From Gammaproteobacteria bacterium (lineage in GTDB: Bacteria; Pseudomonadota; Gammaproteobacteria; DSM-19610): a stretch of 7,609 bases of DNA. Below the pieces are notes generated by a model, which saw only the letters and a list, made by a program, of their open reading frames with translations, ran no database searches and was not told where the DNA came from. The DNA is taken from positions 1-7,609 of the forward strand of contig DRQL01000183.1 in NCBI GenBank assembly GCA_011371465.1. Reading direction: 5' to 3'. Below are positions 6,818 to 7,609 of the stretch, piece after piece. The translations under genes and the position numbers were made by a program. Each line of letters starts with the position of its first letter. The stretch's first letter is position 1.

Positions 6818-6949
6818 GGGTGACCGTTATTGCGAGCATCTCACCCCGCTGTGTGGTTATGAATCGGGGGAAAACAACCGCCGTCATTCCGGCTTGCGCC
6901 AAATGACGGGGCCAGTTCTTCAAGAGCGTAGCGCGGCAATGATGCTCGA
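6818..6949. other. Convergent intergenic region
   Basis: Between the REP doublet and the end of the minus-strand gene I see no coding frame. Apart from the hairpin at 6881-6909 there are only weak inverted matches: CGAGCATC (6833-6840) with GATGCTCG (6941-6948), and CCCCG (6844-6848) with CGGGG (6865-6869) around a long loop. ATTGCGAGC and GAGCGTAGCGCGGCAAT also resemble fragments of a degenerate dispersed repeat, so the region looks like a collecting point for short repeats. Confidence 0.4.
6881..6909 (-). terminator. Decayed hairpin repeat, probable terminator of the convergent gene
   Basis: CCGTCATT (6881-6888) and AATGACGG (6902-6909) pair perfectly. GGC/GCC pair inside them around TTGC, with an internal bulge of CC against A. 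This resembles the common bacterial GTCATTCC…GGAATGAC hairpin repeats with one base lost and one changed. Read on the minus strand, it lies about 40 nt past the stop of the synthetase gene and is followed by GGTTGTTTT (T-rich), so it can work as an intrinsic terminator there. It has no T-run on the plus strand. Confidence 0.55.
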
Positions 6950-7609
6950 TCAGGATTTTTCCAGCGCTTCTTCGGCCAGTTTCTGCACGGCGGGGTAGTC
7001 CGTTTTCCCGGTACCCATTACCGGTAGTTTGCTGACCGGGATGATTTTTCTTGGTACGTTGATTTCGCCAACGCCTTTTGAGCGGGAGAACGCCAGCAGC
7101 TCGCTGCGTTCGGCGTCCTGGTATTCTGTTACCAGCACCAGCTGTTCGCCTTTCTGTTTGTCGGGCAGGGCGACCACAGCGTGCAGGGCGTCTTTCCAGA
7201 GCTGACCGACGATTTCCTCCACCGAGGTGAGGGATACCATTTCCCCGGCGACCTTGGCGAAGCGTTTGGCGCGTCCGCGGATATGCACGAAACCCCGCTC
7301 ATCGATGGCGACAATGTCACCGGTGTCGTACCAGCCTTCACCGGCTTCGCAGCGGGGCGGCACCAGTTTTCCCGGATGGTCGTCCAGCAGGTAACCCAGC
7401 ATGACGTTGGGTCCTTTTACATACAGGCGGCCACCGTCGTCCACACCCGGCACTTCTTCCAGCCGGTAGTCGATGCCGGGCAGGAGCTGGCCGACACTGC
7501 CGGGCAGGTTATGGATCGGTGTGTTGACGGCCAGCACCGGGCTGGTTTCGGTCGCGCCATAGCCTTCGAAGATGCGCACCCCGAATTTTTCCGACCAGAC
7601 CCTGCGGGT
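6950..7609 (-). CDS. aas: Acyl-ACP/acyl-CoA synthetase, AMP-forming, Aas-like (partial, 5' end missing)
   Basis: The last 219 codons of an adenylate-forming enzyme that activates fatty acids as acyl-AMP before transfer to ACP or CoA. The frame stays open to the window edge (TRRVWSEKFGVRIFEGYG…), so an internal GTG at 7579 is not the true start. Motifs run in order: EGYGATETSPV (adenine/ATP pocket), VKGPNVMLGYL, GWYDTGD (ribose-binding Asp), HIRGRAKRFAKVAGEMVSL (hinge and start of the C-terminal subdomain) and LPVMGTGKTDY with the catalytic lysine near 7003-7005. The closeness to the synthetase half of E. coli Aas (2-acylglycerophosphoethanolamine acyltransferase/acyl-ACP synthetase) suggests lysophospholipid repair, but any acyltransferase domain would lie outside the window. 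The gene symbol is provisional. It converges on the hydrolase gene and has a hairpin terminator about 40 nt past its TGA. Confidence 0.82.
   Translation of the reverse strand, partial: TRRVWSEKFGVRIFEGYGATETSPVLAVNTPIHNLPGSVGQLLPGIDYRLEEVPGVDDGGRLYVKGPNVMLGYLLDDHPGKLVPPRCEAGEGWYDTGDIVAIDERGFVHIRGRAKRFAKVAGEMVSLTSVEEIVGQLWKDALHAVVALPDKQKGEQLVLVTEYQDAERSELLAFSRSKGVGEINVPRKIIPVSKLPVMGTGKTDYPAVQKLAEEALEKS

Noticed and set aside
6833..6948. CGAGCATC/GATGCTCG pair as ends of a small mobile element
   Set aside because: Only 8 bp match, no flanking target duplication is visible, and such a short match is easily due to chance.

Overview
The window looks like a moderately GC-rich gammaproteobacterial chromosome. 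The evidence is a tpiA–secG–tRNA-Leu(GAG) block, the gene order known from many Gammaproteobacteria including the E. coli secG–leuU pair, together with an Aas-type acyl-activating enzyme and a GTAG-type REP doublet. No genus can be named from this sequence. No integrase, transposase, CRISPR array or phage gene is visible, and base composition looks even throughout.

Layout. Positions 1-155 are a leader that may hold the last codons of an upstream gene. Next come tpiA (triosephosphate isomerase, 156-908), secG (Sec translocon subunit, 934-1425) and tRNA-Leu(GAG) (1440-1524). Only 31 nt after the tRNA comes egtD (histidine Nα-trimethyltransferase of ergothioneine synthesis, 1556-2566), where rimP/nusA or the nuo operon often lie in relatives. 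A clear intrinsic terminator (2595-2624) follows egtD and closes this first transcription unit.

The second unit (2662-6737) has four closely packed plus-strand genes: a PAPS-type sulfotransferase, a DxD-containing GT-A-like putative glycosyltransferase, an Fe(II)/2-oxoglutarate oxygenase and a membrane-anchored serine α/β-hydrolase. Junctions are 5 nt, a 4-nt ATGA overlap, and 19 nt. Together they could add sugar, sulfate and hydroxyl groups to one substrate and remove an acyl or ester group. The substrate cannot be read from the sequence. This is the least conventional part of the window and the best candidate for an undescribed pathway.

A REP doublet (REPIN-like, 6734-6817) abuts the hydrolase so closely that the TAG inside its GTAG signature is the hydrolase stop codon. 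A second, decayed hairpin repeat (6881-6909) lies downstream and probably ends transcription of a convergent minus-strand gene. That gene (6950 to the window edge) encodes the C-terminal part of an AMP-forming acyl-ACP/acyl-CoA synthetase resembling the synthetase half of Aas; its 5' end lies outside the window.
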